In this document: piece after piece, positions 10,246-22,466 of the stretch
How the letters are laid out: each line of letters starts with the position of its first letter
Numbering within the stretch: the stretch's first letter is position 1
From: Taxawa tesnikishii (nom. ined.)
Lineage: Eukaryota > Ascomycota > Dothideomycetes > Dothideales
NCBI GenBank assembly: GCA_030247885.1
Contig: JAPDRO010000008.1
Coordinates: 868,001-932,000, forward strand
Direction: 5' to 3'
Length of the DNA: 64,000 nt
Notes under the pieces: generated by a model
What the model was told of the DNA's origin: nothing
The model's input: the letters and a program-made list of their open reading frames with translations, nothing else
Database searches by the model: none
Program-made: the position numbers and the translations under genes

Positions 10246-12210
10246 TCATTCCATGCCAAACCCTGCCGCCAACCCCAGCCCGCGCACGAACCTGACCTCA
10301 TCCGCCTGCCTCTCCAATGCGCGCCTCAACCTCCCCGCATATTCCCTCTCAGCATCCTCCCTAGCCCTCTCCTCAGCGCTCTCAGCCTTTGACTCCAGTT
10401 CCGCCGCGGCCTGCGTGTATGGGCTCTCGTGACCGAAGCCCAAGATGCCCAAGCGACCATCGCCGGTCCAGAGGACGAGATCAGATTGACCGAGAGAGCC
10501 AGCCGAAGGAGTCGAGGGGCTCGCAGCTTGCGAGGTAGTGCTGGTAGGTATGATCTTCTGCACCAGATCACCCTGGCCGGGCATCTCGCTCGCAGAAGAG
10601 GAAAAGATGCCGTAAGCGCTCGCATCCTGAGCCAAGCTCTGCGCCTGGTTGAAACTGACCTCTTCGGGCGCGGCGTTGATGTTGTAGCTGCGGATCGCGC
10701 TGAAGCCGTCCCGTTCGACCCACTTCAGATTTCCATCACCGTCGCTGAAGACGATGGATGCGCCATGTGCGGCCACGGAGAGCAATTTCGTCGCCGAGGC
10801 TGTTTGGCGATTCTGGTAACTGCCGGATGTGGCGATCTGCCGTCCGGGAACTGAGGGAGGCGAGAGCCCGTATAGTTCGAGCGAACCTTTGCCTTTGTAA
10901 GTGCCGGCGGCAAGGATTGTGCTCCCGATCTGGGATTTGGCCGTGTGCAAGTCGGCAATGGAAACGGAGGGGTTCTGGAGCAGGTCGAGCGAACGCGGGA
11001 CGTACGGGCGGGGAAGCAGGGCCAGGGAAGCTATGCGGGCGCCGGAGTGAATGGTACCGCGGAGACGCGGAAAGAAGCGGCGATCGTAGTTCAAAAGTGG
11101 CGTGAAGCGGCCCGCAACCCAGATCGAGTGGTCATCGTGGCTGTAGCCCGGGTGATGCAGGACAGAGAGTGGTCCCGGTTGCGGAAGCGTTGCATGGCTC
11201 GCTGTTGGGCCGCCTATGAGCTCGAGTCGGTGCGAAGAGTTGTCCGAGGCCTTTGACTTGTTGCGCGGGTCGTGTACGTGAAGCGTCCAGTTGGTGCCTA
11301 CGGTTACTGCGGTTGAGTCCTCTGCCGAGGAGAGCGCGGTGATTGGGAAGGGGAATGACTCCGAAGACACCAACTGCAGTGTGTGGAGGTCAACTTCGTG
11401 TAGTACATCTTGTACTGCAAAGAAACCCTTCTTGCGCGCGCTGTCGATGCTCACGCACTCCACGGCTCCTGTCTCCGTCATAATTGTCTTACTTTCCGTC
11501 ATTGCTTTGGCTCTTTCCGTCTCTGACGCTCTGCCTGACAGCAATCCCATAGCGCTCCTGCCCAATAGCATGCCGCGAGGGTCTCCAGGCCGTGTTTCGC
11601 TCGCTTTGATATCCCAAATTGCTATGCTGCCATCATTCATAGGCGCCACCACTTGCTCAGCCGTGCCCGCGTCTTCCCTACGTATTACGCCTACTCCTGT
11701 AGCTTCAAGAGTGTTCTTGCCTTCTCTTGACACATCTCGTGGCAAGCCAAGCCAGCCGGTATGAATAGGCGCATGCCTGTGGATATACTCTTGGTAGTAA
11801 TCGATCTGCTCCTCAGGGTATGCAGGATCCCAGTTCGCTAAGGCTCGAACTCTGTCTCTTGAAGCAGTTTGTACTGATTGTGAAGGCCGTTCTGGTTGTG
11901 TGCGTTCTGGCAGTACGGACATAGCCTCTCGGAGGGCAGCGAGGCCGGCATCCTGGCGCCCAAACAATTGCTGACGCCGTCGCTGGTTCTCTGCGCGGGA
12001 ATGGAAGAAGCATTCTGATTTCCAGATGTTGTTGTCACGGCATAATCGTAAGAGTCTATGGGAGAGAAGCTGACATCGTACCAGATCTTCAATCTCCAGG
12101 ACTGCCCTCAGTCAGTTACCACACTCGACGAGGTGAGTTGCGGGGCTGTGGGCGTTACATGATACGACCTGTAGGATGATCTCGTCCGGAAGATCCTCAA
12201 ACCTCGCCAT
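10246..12210 (-). CDS. F-box protein with WD-like C-terminal repeats
   Basis: Exon 1 (12159-12210) begins MARFEDLPDEIILQVVS, a canonical F-box start. A 57-nt intron (12102-12158; GTAACG, branch CTGAC, CAG) follows. Exon 2 continues FLEIEDLVRCQLLSHRLLRL and finishes the F-box near residue 45. The ~590-residue remainder has blade-like strand patterns such as NDGSIAIWDIKA, TNWTLHVHDPR and SDLVLWTGDGRLGILG, suggesting a degenerate beta-propeller. The C-terminus is a charged helix rich in Glu and Arg. F-box proteins link substrates to the Skp1-cullin ubiquitin ligase, with the propeller expected to bind substrate. About 635 residues. The substrate is unknown. Confidence 0.85.
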
Positions 12211-12753
12211 TTCTTCCGGTTCACTGGAGGAAACAAGATTTAGGAACAACAGGAATGTCGATGCTATAGACCCCAGGATTGACATGTGTATGCGAACAGC
12301 AACGGGTCAACAGAGGCACGTCATCAAGTGATAAGCCATTATCGGTTAGCGCCGGAGCTATCCGACAATATGCGCTTGAATAACTGTACAAAAATAGAGA
12401 GGGTTGCAAGATATTTAGCCATGTAGAACCCTGGTCTTCTTCTAGAATAGCAACCGGCCTTTTGGGAGTCCAGCTTCCGTCCCTCCGATATCTCAGATCT
12501 CAGCCGACCCCAATGTTTTCAACAAGCAATCGGCTAGGTTGTCTCTTGGGCAGCTGTGAAACTGCTTTGAAGTGACAGTCCGACAGGCAGTTGATGGTTG
12601 CCCGAATGTCCCGTCGAGGCCTCTGTCTGGATCATCCACCATCGCAAATCCCACATAGTTCCGGGTCCCACTAAGAGAACCTGCAGCCTCCCTTTCGACT
12701 GCTCCGATACCACCCCATCGCCGTATGATTTTCTGGACCCGATGCCGAGCTGC
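12211..12753. other. Intergenic region
   Basis: Promoter side of the F-box gene and 3' flank of the next minus-strand frame. No gene is supported. Confidence 0.45.
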
Positions 12754-13668
12754 TTACGGTGTGAGCAGCCCGATGCTCTCGACCTTGCCGATCTCATGAC
12801 TGTGCACTAACTCATTGTCGGCGGTAGCTGCAGCAAATGGCAAATCTTCCGTATCGAGTTGATTGATCATGCGCTTCGTCGAAGGCGTTGCCGGACTGAG
12901 TGGCATGCGGGTACGATCGACAGCTGCAATAGTGCCACCCTCGCTCGTCTCCGCCTCTGATCCAGATTCGTCGGTATCGCAGGCCGAATAAATATCAGGC
13001 ATGTCGAGGTCTGCAACCTCCACGGACTGTGACTCGCCTTCAGATTCGGATTCGAACAGGTATCCATCGAAGTCAATGTCACTGGTAAGGGAGCCCAGAA
13101 GAACACTATGAGCCCTTCTGTAATACTCGTCGATGCCAGTGATCATGGCATAGTAGCACGAATAAACTCCGCGGTGGTAGATTGAGTGAAACGCAATCAG
13201 CAGGACATCGATGACGAAGGCATAACAGGATGTTGGGTGATGCTTGATAGTGTGCTCAAAAACACCGCCCTTCTCTTTGTTTTCGTGAACGATGCGCCAA
13301 GCCGTGCGGGCCCAAATTTCTTCCGTTGGCCAAGTAAGTGTGCTGGCACTCGTATCCTCGAAGCGTGCTGATGCCTCACCCTCCATCAAGCATATGAGCA
13401 GGGTATCTTCTTCCAAGTTCCGGTCCTTGTAAGTTTTCCCTGGCTGGCAGTGATACTGCCCGTTGTCGATCAAGCCGGCGACGTCAGCCTTCCGCTCAGT
13501 GCACTTAACGGCGATGTTGAACCACCGAACAAGATGAGGATGCACACGGTCCGACTTGACCCATTCCTCCAGTCTCTGGACCGGCCAACTCAAGATATCT
13601 GCCAGGTACCCGCGACCATTTAGGTCCGTGACAGCCAAACGAGAAGAACGGCGTAAGGTACCAGCCAT
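12754..13668 (-). CDS. Uncharacterised protein
   Basis: An intact 304-residue frame. The N-terminal two thirds is mixed alpha/beta in composition with Trp-rich segments (SWPVQRLEEWV, EEIWARTAWRIVHENKEKGG). A hydrophobic segment YAFVIDVLLIAFHSIYHRG precedes an acidic, Ser-rich tail (FESESEGES, DTDESGSEAETSEG). I do not recognise a family. Length, plausible codon use and the acidic tail argue for a gene, but it could be a lineage-specific or chance frame. Confidence 0.45.
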   Translation of the reverse strand: MAGTLRRSSRLAVTDLNGRGYLADILSWPVQRLEEWVKSDRVHPHLVRWFNIAVKCTERKADVAGLIDNGQYHCQPGKTYKDRNLEEDTLLICLMEGEASARFEDTSASTLTWPTEEIWARTAWRIVHENKEKGGVFEHTIKHHPTSCYAFVIDVLLIAFHSIYHRGVYSCYYAMITGIDEYYRRAHSVLLGSLTSDIDFDGYLFESESEGESQSVEVADLDMPDIYSACDTDESGSEAETSEGGTIAAVDRTRMPLSPATPSTKRMINQLDTEDLPFAAATADNELVHSHEIGKVESIGLLTP

Positions 13669-15730
13669 GGATCAGGAGAGGATGTCTGATAGAAGATGGG
13701 TGAGCATAGACGCGAAGAGAAAGAGAGCCGAATCCGATGGTGTGATGTAGCAGCGGCAGTGCTCGAAAAAGAGAAGAGAGCTTGAGGGCAAGAGCCACTC
13801 TATAACCGCGGGGTGAGTCAAGTGGCCGTCACTCCAAGATCTTGAGTGAGGTAAACGAGAGTCCTCCGCGAAGTGAAGCACAAGTTTGGCGATTGCAGGT
13901 GACCCGCCAAAGATAGCATAATGGGCAAAGCAAAGTCCAAGTGAAGTTCCGGAGGGTAAACGTGCCGGGATGTTACCCCAAACACCATCTCTACCGCTTC
14001 GAACTGCCAGTAACAGTGATCTTTCTCTGTATCCAGCAAGTGTCTTAACTTCACTCACCGCTCCGGTATCACCTCTTGAGTGCCTTATCATAGGTTGATA
14101 CATGTCAATGCGTTCGTAATTCCATAGCTCTGCATTACAGCAGGCTCGAAGACAGGAGCTGTCCCAGCAGGTTTGAGCCTGGTTGTGTATACAACAAGAC
14201 CATGCAACCATCCAGGCCCGAAGCAACAATCCCCCGGACAGAGTGTATGTAACAAGTGAATCTATAGAAGCCAGCAATGAACCCGAGTGAAGATTCCATA
14301 TACAGCAGCGGAAAAGGGCTCGGGAGAAGACCCTATCTAGAGTATGAGACTGGGTAAGACAAGCATTCATGGTGGTTGAGAAATCTCAGCCACACAGTTA
14401 ATCACTGTTCAGAAGGCGGTATGGAAGTTCCGCCAGAGACTGACCCATTCGACTTACACAGCGCTACCGCGAGAGAGACCACAGCATCGTCGGAGAATCA
14501 GCCTGAAGAGTCTTCTTCCATTGTGTATGATTGTCGCTGACCCATAATGCCTTTAAACGACTTCAAAGACATCGGACAAAGTCGCCATCCTGTAGCAGTC
14601 AGGGAATAGGACGGGATAGCTTTCGGCTTCATAATATCGGTGGTTGAAAACTCCCACGATCATGCTCGTACAGTAAACGCTCGGGAGTGCTGGAGATTGA
14701 AGGTAGCAAGAAATGTTTAGTAAGAAGTCGCAACGGCTGAATCTCGGCTGCGTTCCTTTCCGCCCTGCAAAAACCTGTGCGCGTCTCTCTTCCATCTTTA
14801 CCACCCATCCTCCTCTCTATCTATCGTTCTTTCCAACTAAACCTTGATGTATTACTATGGTGAGTCGTTTTCCTGTATCTTGTGCGTCGTATTCACCACC
14901 CAAATGAGCTACAAATTCACCCACGCTACCTGATGATAACAAGGTACCTGAAGTACTCTATCCATGAAGACTACTTTTTTATTTATCAATTGTTCCTTCT
15001 GAAAAGCATACAAATCTTCCATCGTTTGTTACGGACACGATTTGTGATGCATTGTGGCTGACTCAATCGTAGATGTACATGCAGTGCTCTTTTTCGAGAT
15101 GATGAATGATTGTCCTTTTCGTTCAGCGTACACATTTGGCCCGTCCCTTGCACTGCCGAGACATGCCCAGCATTCCTTGTTTCAATACCAAGACCATGTG
15201 CATTCAATAGCAACTACAGTATCTTAGTGCTCTAGACAGACTTGCACAGACGAGATTCACTTTTCGTACTCAATGGACTTTGCTCCGCCTGGGATGTGCT
15301 ATACGAGCCTTGCATTACCCACCCTAGAAACCGGTGGCATCCAAATCTCTGATCCGGTAGCCAATGCCACGCCGAGCTGTTGTACAAATACACGCTTCCA
15401 GCGCGCGGCCGCTCGCATGCTGCAAGTCATCCCGTCCGTCGTACCACCTCAGCAGCTGGTCTGACCCGACCACAATACGAACGATTGGATATGCTGCACC
15501 TGACCACTACTCTGGCACCGAAACTTGGTACACGGTCGCCAGGTGCAAACAGGTTGCTCGATTAGGCGGTCTGTGCCCAGATTGGAGCTTTGATGGTGCT
15601 GTTCGCCGGCTGCTCACATGCTATTTCATTGTCGCTGTGGTGTGTACAGGTCAGATTGCTCTTGGAAATGCTGGCGTGAGCGAAGGAAGTCATTTGGTCC
15701 CATGGTGGCTGGCCAACGCTGTATAAGTTG
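13669..15730. other. Intergenic region (~2 kb)
   Basis: Only weak frames occur here. The longest, on the minus strand at 13672-14370, has no recognisable protein signature. No RNA gene was identified. Confidence 0.4.
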
Positions 15731-16193
15731 TTAGAATACTGCACTGACCAGAACGACAATGGAGGATTTTGCGTACGATGGGTCAGTGAAAACGTTCTCC
15801 ACCTGAAGTGTGAAAGTGTAGATGTTCTGGAAGCCATTGTCGGCAAAGTTCCAAGCGTAGCTGGAGTTGGCGCAGTTTTGCTAAGGTATCTTATTAGTGA
15901 AACGGGCGATTTGCAAAGCTGAGCGGTTGAGAGGGACACACGTAGCCGCCTGTTGGGTAACCATGAGTAGAGTTCAGCGGCCAGGAGCCACTGCAGGTGG
16001 TGACGGCCCCTGACAATGGATCGGGGTTCTGGACAGTAAAGCTGATGGTAACGTTCTTGTCGGTGGTAGAGCGACTGCTGGGCTGGTGGGTTTGGATGTT
16101 GGTGATTAACATCTCTTCCGCCGATGCTGCAGGTGCTGCAAGAACCATAGAGGTCGACAGCGCCAGGGCGCTCAAGATCTGTCTGAAGAGCAT
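15731..16193 (-). CDS. Small secreted protein, AA1-like domain (Alt a 1-type fold)
   Basis: ATG at 16193 starts a clear signal peptide (MLFRQILSALALSTSMVLAAPA). The mature part has TVQNPDPLSGAVTTCSGSWP, then YPTGGY. A 61-nt intron (15881-15941, GTGTGT...TTAG, phase 0) leads to QNCANSSYAWNFADNGF and the strand-rich end IYTFTLQVENVFTDPSY. The CSGSW...YPTGGY..CANSSYAW pattern with paired cysteines matches the AA1-like family of secreted fungal beta-barrel proteins, several of which act as effectors or allergens. 133 residues, typical size. Stop TAA at 15731-15733. The family call is by pattern and moderately sure; secretion is strongly supported. Confidence 0.72.
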
Positions 16194-16290
16194 CTTGCTT
16201 TGGTTGTATGAATCCTTGGAGATCTAAGATGTCCTTGGGATCGTATGTGAAAGAAGGACAGACCAAGCCCGCACAGCAGGAAGGAGAACT

Positions 16291-16309
16291 GTTATGTTAT
16301 GTTATGTTG
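16291..16309 (+). repeat. Pentanucleotide (TTATG)n microsatellite
   Basis: Three to four copies of TTATG. Confidence 0.8.
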
Positions 16310-16509
16310 GTACAGAATTAAAGGGATGGTTGCAGAAGAAGTGTGAACAAGGAAACACCGGGACGGGAAGGTTCACCTGTGTATGTATGTTGGGAGTCTC
16401 CAACCATTCAAGCATGTGTAAGCGGACCAAGCGGCTCCAAACAACTGGGATTTTACTCCAGCCAAGACTTGGTGTGTAACAGAAGTCTCCAGTGGACGCA
16501 TAAAAGATC

Positions 16510-16562
16510 ACAGTGTGCAGCGTGCAGTGTGCAGCGTGCAGTGTGCAGCGTGCAGCGTGTGC
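16510..16562 (+). repeat. 14-mer tandem repeat (CAGTGTGCAGCGTG)n
   Basis: About three and a half alternating units of GTGCAG/CGTGCAG type in direct tandem. Confidence 0.8.
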
Positions 16563-16897
16563 GGATGATCGGCAGGCACAGATCTGCATCAAATTACAAT
16601 CTGTACGCGGGCGTGGCTAGGAAGTCAGGGGTGGAAGAGAGGAAGATGGGGGCGGAAAGCGAGGATCGGCCTTGTAACCGACAAGACTATTCATGCACGA
16701 CCAACTAATTGACTACTGCCGCTCACATGACATGCGTGCAATCCGATGGGAGTGGTTGACCTTATATGGCCATGAAAGAGATGGCAAAATAGCCTGATCC
16801 TTTCCGCACCCTCAAGACGCTTACGGATTCTTACGCCGTTGTTCTGCCTGAATGACGCTCCTACCTCTCAACGCTGGTGAAACGCTTAAGGGAGTGC

Positions 16898-16950
16898 AAG
16901 CATGAGCATGAGCATGAGCATGAGCATAAGCATGAGCATGAGCATGAGCG
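16898..16950 (+). repeat. Hexamer tandem repeat (CATGAG)n
   Basis: Eight near-perfect hexamer copies with one internal change (CATAAG). Each CATG is self-complementary. Confidence 0.9.
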
Positions 16951-17783
16951 CACAAGCAGAGCCACGAGCAACGTAACACACCAGCTGTCTTTCGACTCTT
17001 GTCGATGGTGAGCGATGGAGAGCCTTGCACAAAAAACAACAGTCGGAGAGAGATGGGCATCGGCATTGGCACCGAACCAGGGCGCGTTCCAGCGGTTGTG
17101 GAGAATTTGACGTTCTGCGTTCAGATTGCCAGAGCAGAGCGGACCCGCGGTTCGCGGCAAGGTTAACAGGGCTAGTGGTTGTTCCGAACGGGCATTTTCA
17201 GATAATTATAGGACTCGTCAGGGTCCTAGCTTGAGCTCGAATGCAGAAGGGCCGGGCAATGCGCTGCACCTCTGGCTATAAATAAAGAACCGCTTCGAAC
17301 ACCGAGATTGTGGTTTGCAGACGGAGAACACGGTGCAGCGCGAGACCGCCGTGTACAAGTACATAACTCCCTTGTCCTCCAGTCCACCCCTGGTCCATCA
17401 CAGCAAGCTTCGAGCTGTTCAGGACGCCTAAGACAAGCGTAACTCCGTTCATATGCTTCACAGGGCGAGCAGATGCTCCTGCCGATGCCGCATGGCCTCC
17501 ACCCATGCACCGCGCCGCACAACGCCCGGTGCTTGGGTTAGTCCGTCTGGCGTGCTTGGAGCCATCATTCGGTTTGGTGGAAGGCTTTTCGCTAGCCTCA
17601 GCCGAGTCAAGCAGTGCATCGCAGCTGCTACGGCTGAAGCAAGTGAGACGACACGAGACGGTAGCATACGGTACGGGGTCTGCATCACTACTGGCTGCCT
17701 TGAGCTGCCCAAAAACCCCGTTCTCATAGTACAATTACAGTCCGTACCCAGCTGAGGGGTTGTCCGCTCCTCGTTATACCCCT

Positions 17784-17803
17784 ACATATCATATCATATC
17801 AGA
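17784..17803 (+). repeat. Short (ATATC)n repeat
   Basis: About four ATATC/ATATCA-type units. Confidence 0.7.
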
Positions 17804-18061
17804 CTCGTACATGTCAGTACTGGCGAGATCGCGTGTGTTGCTGCTGCTACGAGTCGGTCGTCGACAGCTCGCTGCCACACGTAGTCTTGCCTGACGTGGA
17901 TTAGCCTTTGCCTTTCTTACCTTAGTCCCTTTTAAAACACCACTACTGGACGACTACTGACCCGCCCGAACTCCTCTCGTCGATTCGTCGGCAAGCAAAG
18001 GTCACCACTGACAGACAGGCATTGTCTGCCTTTGTGTGGTTCAAATCTGGGCCCTCCTCCA

Positions 18062-20822
18062 ATGCTGCCCGCCAAGTTTCCCTGGAAGAGATCCAATCGC
18101 AACAAGTCCCAGGGTGCCATTGGCTTTGTGCCGGACAATTCCCCCAAGCTGCGCAATCTCCAGGTCAGTAGTCTCGTAGAGTCCATACATGGCAAGCTGC
18201 ACCGCACCGCACAGGGCCTGCTAGTCGTGTGTGTGTGTGCGTATATCGAGCACACGCTCAGTACTGTCCCAACTCGCACCCCTCTCCCCTACAACTACAT
18301 CCAGTGTCGTCTCACCGTCGGCGGTTGTTGACTGTAGTGAACGCTCTCAGACCCGTCGTCGTCGTCCTCTCCTCCCGCTCCCCACTCTGTCCACGGCTCG
18401 GTGCAGCCGCATCGTGCCGGCTCACTCGCTCGTTCTGTCAGCCAACGGTTTCCATCGAACCCTCTTTCCGGTTCGTGTGCTGCCGCTTGCTGCGAACAAC
18501 ACCTGCTGACCTCAACCAGATCGCTCAAAGGAATTACGTCGCTCATTTATCCAGTCGCAATCTGGCCTGGGCATCCAGGGAATCGAGGCACAGGTGCGCA
18601 ATGCCCCAATCGGCAAACACCTATACTCCCGCTCCAACCGATCACATGGCATTATGTCGTATACAGCTAACACTGTTGTCTAACAGCCCGTCGAAGACCA
18701 CGCCTACGCTCGCACGGTAACGAGAGCGCAGTCAATCCGACAGCTCCATTCGACCCCGCAATCCAGACCTGACAGCGCAGACGCCCAACAGAACCCTCCT
18801 CCTCCGCCCGCCTGGTATCCAGGCTTGGGTCTGCCCGATTCCACTCAACAGCAGGGGAAGGCATTCAGACTTCTCCCCCAATGAGCGGACAACCCGGATA
18901 CACACCATCGAAGTCCTCGTCGGATTCGGGGCAGTCAGCAGCCCTGGATCGGTGGTCGCAGCGTAGGCTGCAGCGGCTCAATACTGAGCAGGGCTTCAGA
19001 GAACAACGACAAGGACAAGGAGTCCAAGGTGTGCTTAGCCCAACATCCGAACATCAGACTGGCTATAACCCGGCAGTGTCACAGTATGCACCAGAGCCGC
19101 AACAGCCGCAAGTTCCTGCTTCACACCAACAGGCACAGCCACATCCTTCGCAGCAGGGACCTTACCAGACTGCCCGAGCTCAACCCATAACCCACCAAAA
19201 TGCCGGCCTAGTCGGCTCCACTCCGCCGGCTCAAGAAATGTCACGCTCGCCCAACTTCCAACAGTATCAAGACGCACCACAAGTCCACATGCCCCCTCAA
19301 CAGCAACAGCAACAGTACTCGCCACCAGATTCCAACCAACAGTACTCTGCGCACGCACCTCGCACCCAACGCAGTTTCACGCAACAGAGTGGAGGAGCTG
19401 AAGACAGATCAGCAGGGTCCATGGCGGCTTCCAACAACGGTGCTCTCCCCGCACCAAAGGCGGAAAGACCGGCGACCAACAGACAAAGTGTGCATAACGG
19501 ACACAGGAGTGAACCTACGTCGGCTTCGCAAGGCGGACAGAGCCAGCCAGCAAACCCTGTAGCGTCTCCTCCGACGGGACAGATTAGATCAGGTCAGGCT
19601 CAACCGGGAGGTGAGGTGGGAAGAGCAACACCACAACCAGGATCCTTGAGTGAGGATATGTCTGAAGAGGATGTCAATCAATTGATAAAGGATCACAAAG
19701 AGCTGCGTAGGTGTCAATGTTGGATGTTTGCTTTAATGCCTGCTGACCCTTCACAAAGGCGAAAAGTACACCAAAGTGAAGAAGTACTACTTTGAGAAGG
19801 AAGATCAAGTGAAGCAACTACAAAACAGTCTTGCACATCAACGGCTAGCTCAGTCTCGAACCTCCCTTGACGACAGCGAATACTCTACCAGATTCAGTCG
19901 GTTGGACGGATTAATAGCACAATTGGCCTTCAGCATCAGGAAGAGCTGGAAAACTGTACCATCGTGGCTGGCGGGGTCAGTCAACAAGGATGCAATTTCC
20001 ATTGGCAAGCAAGAAATGACTGCTGCCGGTAGAGCCTTCATCTCTTGTTGGCTTGTGGCAGAAGTATTTGACAAATACTTCCACCCAGACCTTGACCCTG
20101 CACTCTCTGCTCAGCTCAAGACTATGCAGAAGAATATTCGCTTGTTTGCGCCGGCTGCTCAGACAGGTGAAGAGGAGGAATATCTCACTGCCAAGGTCGT
20201 GAACTGGCGGTTGACGACACTTGAAGGCTTGCAGGAAATGCTCCGGTCCCCACAGTGTGCAAGCAATCGGCAACAACTCACAGACTTTCTTAAGGATAGC
20301 CTCATCCAAGCTCTGACCGTGCACCTGGACAACCCACCAATGTCCGATCTGGAAGGCGGCGTGCACATGATCATCGAGCTTGCAGTGAGCATGGCCATCC
20401 ACCTGCCACTGGAAAGCCGAGACGTGCAGATTGAGTACTTCATGCCCGGTTCGCCTATCAGCACTGAAAACTGCAAGGTCGAATCCGGCATACCTTCGCT
20501 GGGCACGAGCGTGGCAGAAGACGCAGCAGAGCGCATGTCCATGAAGAGCGCCGCGAGCGACATCACGGACAACGCGGACAACGCAACCACAGGCGACGCA
20601 CAGCCGCGCAAGCGTGGCATGCTGAGTGCGCTGACGGGCAACAAGAAGGCGCACACGGCCCAGGGCAAGCACATGAGCGGCAGCAATGCCAGTCTAGGCC
20701 GGCCAGAGAGCTCGTCCGGTCAGCGAGACGAGTCGCCGCCACGAATCAGGATGGCTGTCGGCATAGGCGCGATGATCCGAGGGCGCAGCGTCTTGGTGAA
20801 GGCGCCGATCTACAGCACATGA
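18062..20822 (+). CDS. Uncharacterised fungal protein, Gln/Pro-rich middle and conserved helical C-terminal domain
   Basis: Proposed exons: 18062-18163 (MLPAKFPWKRSNRNKSQ...), 18531-18593 (ELRRSFIQSQSGLGIQGIEA), 18686-19706 and 19759-20822. Introns 2 and 3 (92 and 52 nt) have good GT-AG ends and branch points (GCTAAC, GCTGAC). Intron 1 would be 367 nt, unusually long here, so its acceptor is tentative. A one-base loss in G4 at 18854-18857 breaks exon 3 between QQQGK and GIQTSPP. The middle (about residues 120-360) is low-complexity Gln/Pro/Ser. KVKKYYFEKEDQVKQLQ begins a short coiled coil, and the C-terminal ~250 residues form a conserved helical domain (SRLDGLIAQLAFSIRKSWK, FISCWLVAEVFDKYF). 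I know no function for this family. Confidence 0.7.
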
Positions 20823-22466
20823 TCAGAAATGACGTAGGAGAAAAAAGACTGTACACACGGCCCACGCAATAGGATACACGAAGGGGACAGGACATGCTTG
20901 GGGCTTTTTGTTTTGGGTATGTGTTGCAGCGGTGCAGATTCATTTCGATACCCGTCGGCCAAGGTGCAGAAATACCCAGATTAACGAGCATCCTGGTTTG
21001 ATATTTGGGGTTTGATTGTGGTTAGGGAGCGGAAGCGGGGATTGAATTGTTTGGTGTTTTCTCCTAAACCTTTTCTGTTTTCTCTTCCTTCTTGATGAGC
21101 GGTGTTTATGCAGACAAGCCAGTGGCTGTGAATGTTGTAACGATTCTTTTTCTTGATCTATCTATTCTGTCTATGAAATGTCCTAAAATGGGTGCCTTTC
21201 CCTTTGCGACGACACGGACCAGAATCGTCTGCCTGTACATGTTGGAGTCTGCAGTTTGCATCAACCTCGCACTGTGCAGTCGGTTGGCATAACGTCAACA
21301 TCGGAAAGCCTTCAAGTCATTTATCTGCAGCAACACGTCCGAAAAGCACTCCGGCCCAGATTTATCCTTCATCTCTCTTCCTTCAGGCTGCAGCAACCCC
21401 GCCGAGATACGCTCAGGTGGCCTTGTTTGAGCAAGGCGCCACCTTGATAATGGCGCACCGGATACCCGCAAGGTGGATGCCGTAGAAAGCAGATGGAAAC
21501 TGGCCTGCTCTGCCTCCAGAGACGCCTGAAAAGAATTGGAAAAAGCGTAGAGAGCGTGTGTAATGCATCAATGCTGGCCACGATGTCGTCTTCTGTCTCA
21601 CTGCGATTGCATGGGTACATGCGCCACTGTGCTCTCTTCGATCTTTGATCCTGAATGGAGGCTCCGGATAGATGCGTGCAGCATCACTGAAGAGAACTGC
21701 TCGTGGATCGCGTCCGGATTTCCAAACAAAAATTGTGGCGCGCCCAGACATCGTGCGGGACAACGGGGAGGGATGTTTCCAAGATGGTGAAGCCGTTGTA
21801 TACGACAGTTTCGTCGGCAGCATCCACAAGGGCCTCGAAGCCCTCGACAGTATAAGGAAACCCCTTAGCCCTGAAGCATCTGCTGACAAACAGTTGGCGG
21901 GTCGCGTATGCCAGCTGCTGCGGACGTTCTAGAGATGTTCATATGAATTGGAAAATGTGGATCTAAAACATGTTGTGCGGTTGTTGTGATTGTTTATCCC
22001 GTATAGTATTGTAACCGATTGGTGTGCCGCAATGTTCTAGCTTGGAGATCTCAAACATCAAATCCAAAGATTGGAGCTGCAAGTAGCAGTACGAGTCAAG
22101 TTCTAATGACCACGTCTGATAGCTAGGCCTGATCGAAGGAGTAGACCGGGAGTTGACCTTACTGATCTCAATTGCCCTTTCGGCAATTCTGGGGCTGTTA
22201 TTTCGCTTCCTCTTCAATACCTCTGCAAGAAAGGCCTGCTTACCAACCTCCGATCGGGATTGCCCCTGCGGACAGCGGCTGGAAACATGCAAACAGAAAA
22301 AGTGGAGGAGGTCGCACGAGGCTGTGCACTCCGCCGAACGAGAAAGGTGGGAATCCGTGGTATAGACGGAGCAAGCCGCTCCGGCCTCGCCAGTGAAAAC
22401 TCTAAATGTAGAATCCCTGACCTGCGCCATGTGCTCTCCATATACATGATGTAGGAGTGAACCAGG
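20823..22466. other. Intergenic region (~1.6 kb)
   Basis: 3' flank of the preceding gene and promoter of the methyltransferase. Frames on the minus strand near 21413-21889 lack protein-like features. Confidence 0.45.

Larger units (their letters stand above)
16194..18061. other. Repeat-rich intergenic region (~1.9 kb)
   Basis: Holds four unrelated simple-sequence tracts, listed separately, and no supported gene. Overlapping short frames on both strands near 17276-17755 are not convincing. Confidence 0.45.

Noticed and set aside
13672-14370. A 232-codon minus-strand frame with faintly ankyrin-like phrases
   Set aside because: No consistent repeat spacing and odd Cys/Trp/Ser composition; more likely chance.
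16898-16950. Possible CRISPR or telomeric repeat
   Set aside because: Unspaced hexamers without spacers, and CATGAG is not a known telomere unit; simple tandem repeat.
18036-18056. GGTTCAAATC, resembling a tRNA B box
   Set aside because: No matching A box or acceptor/anticodon stems upstream; not a tRNA.
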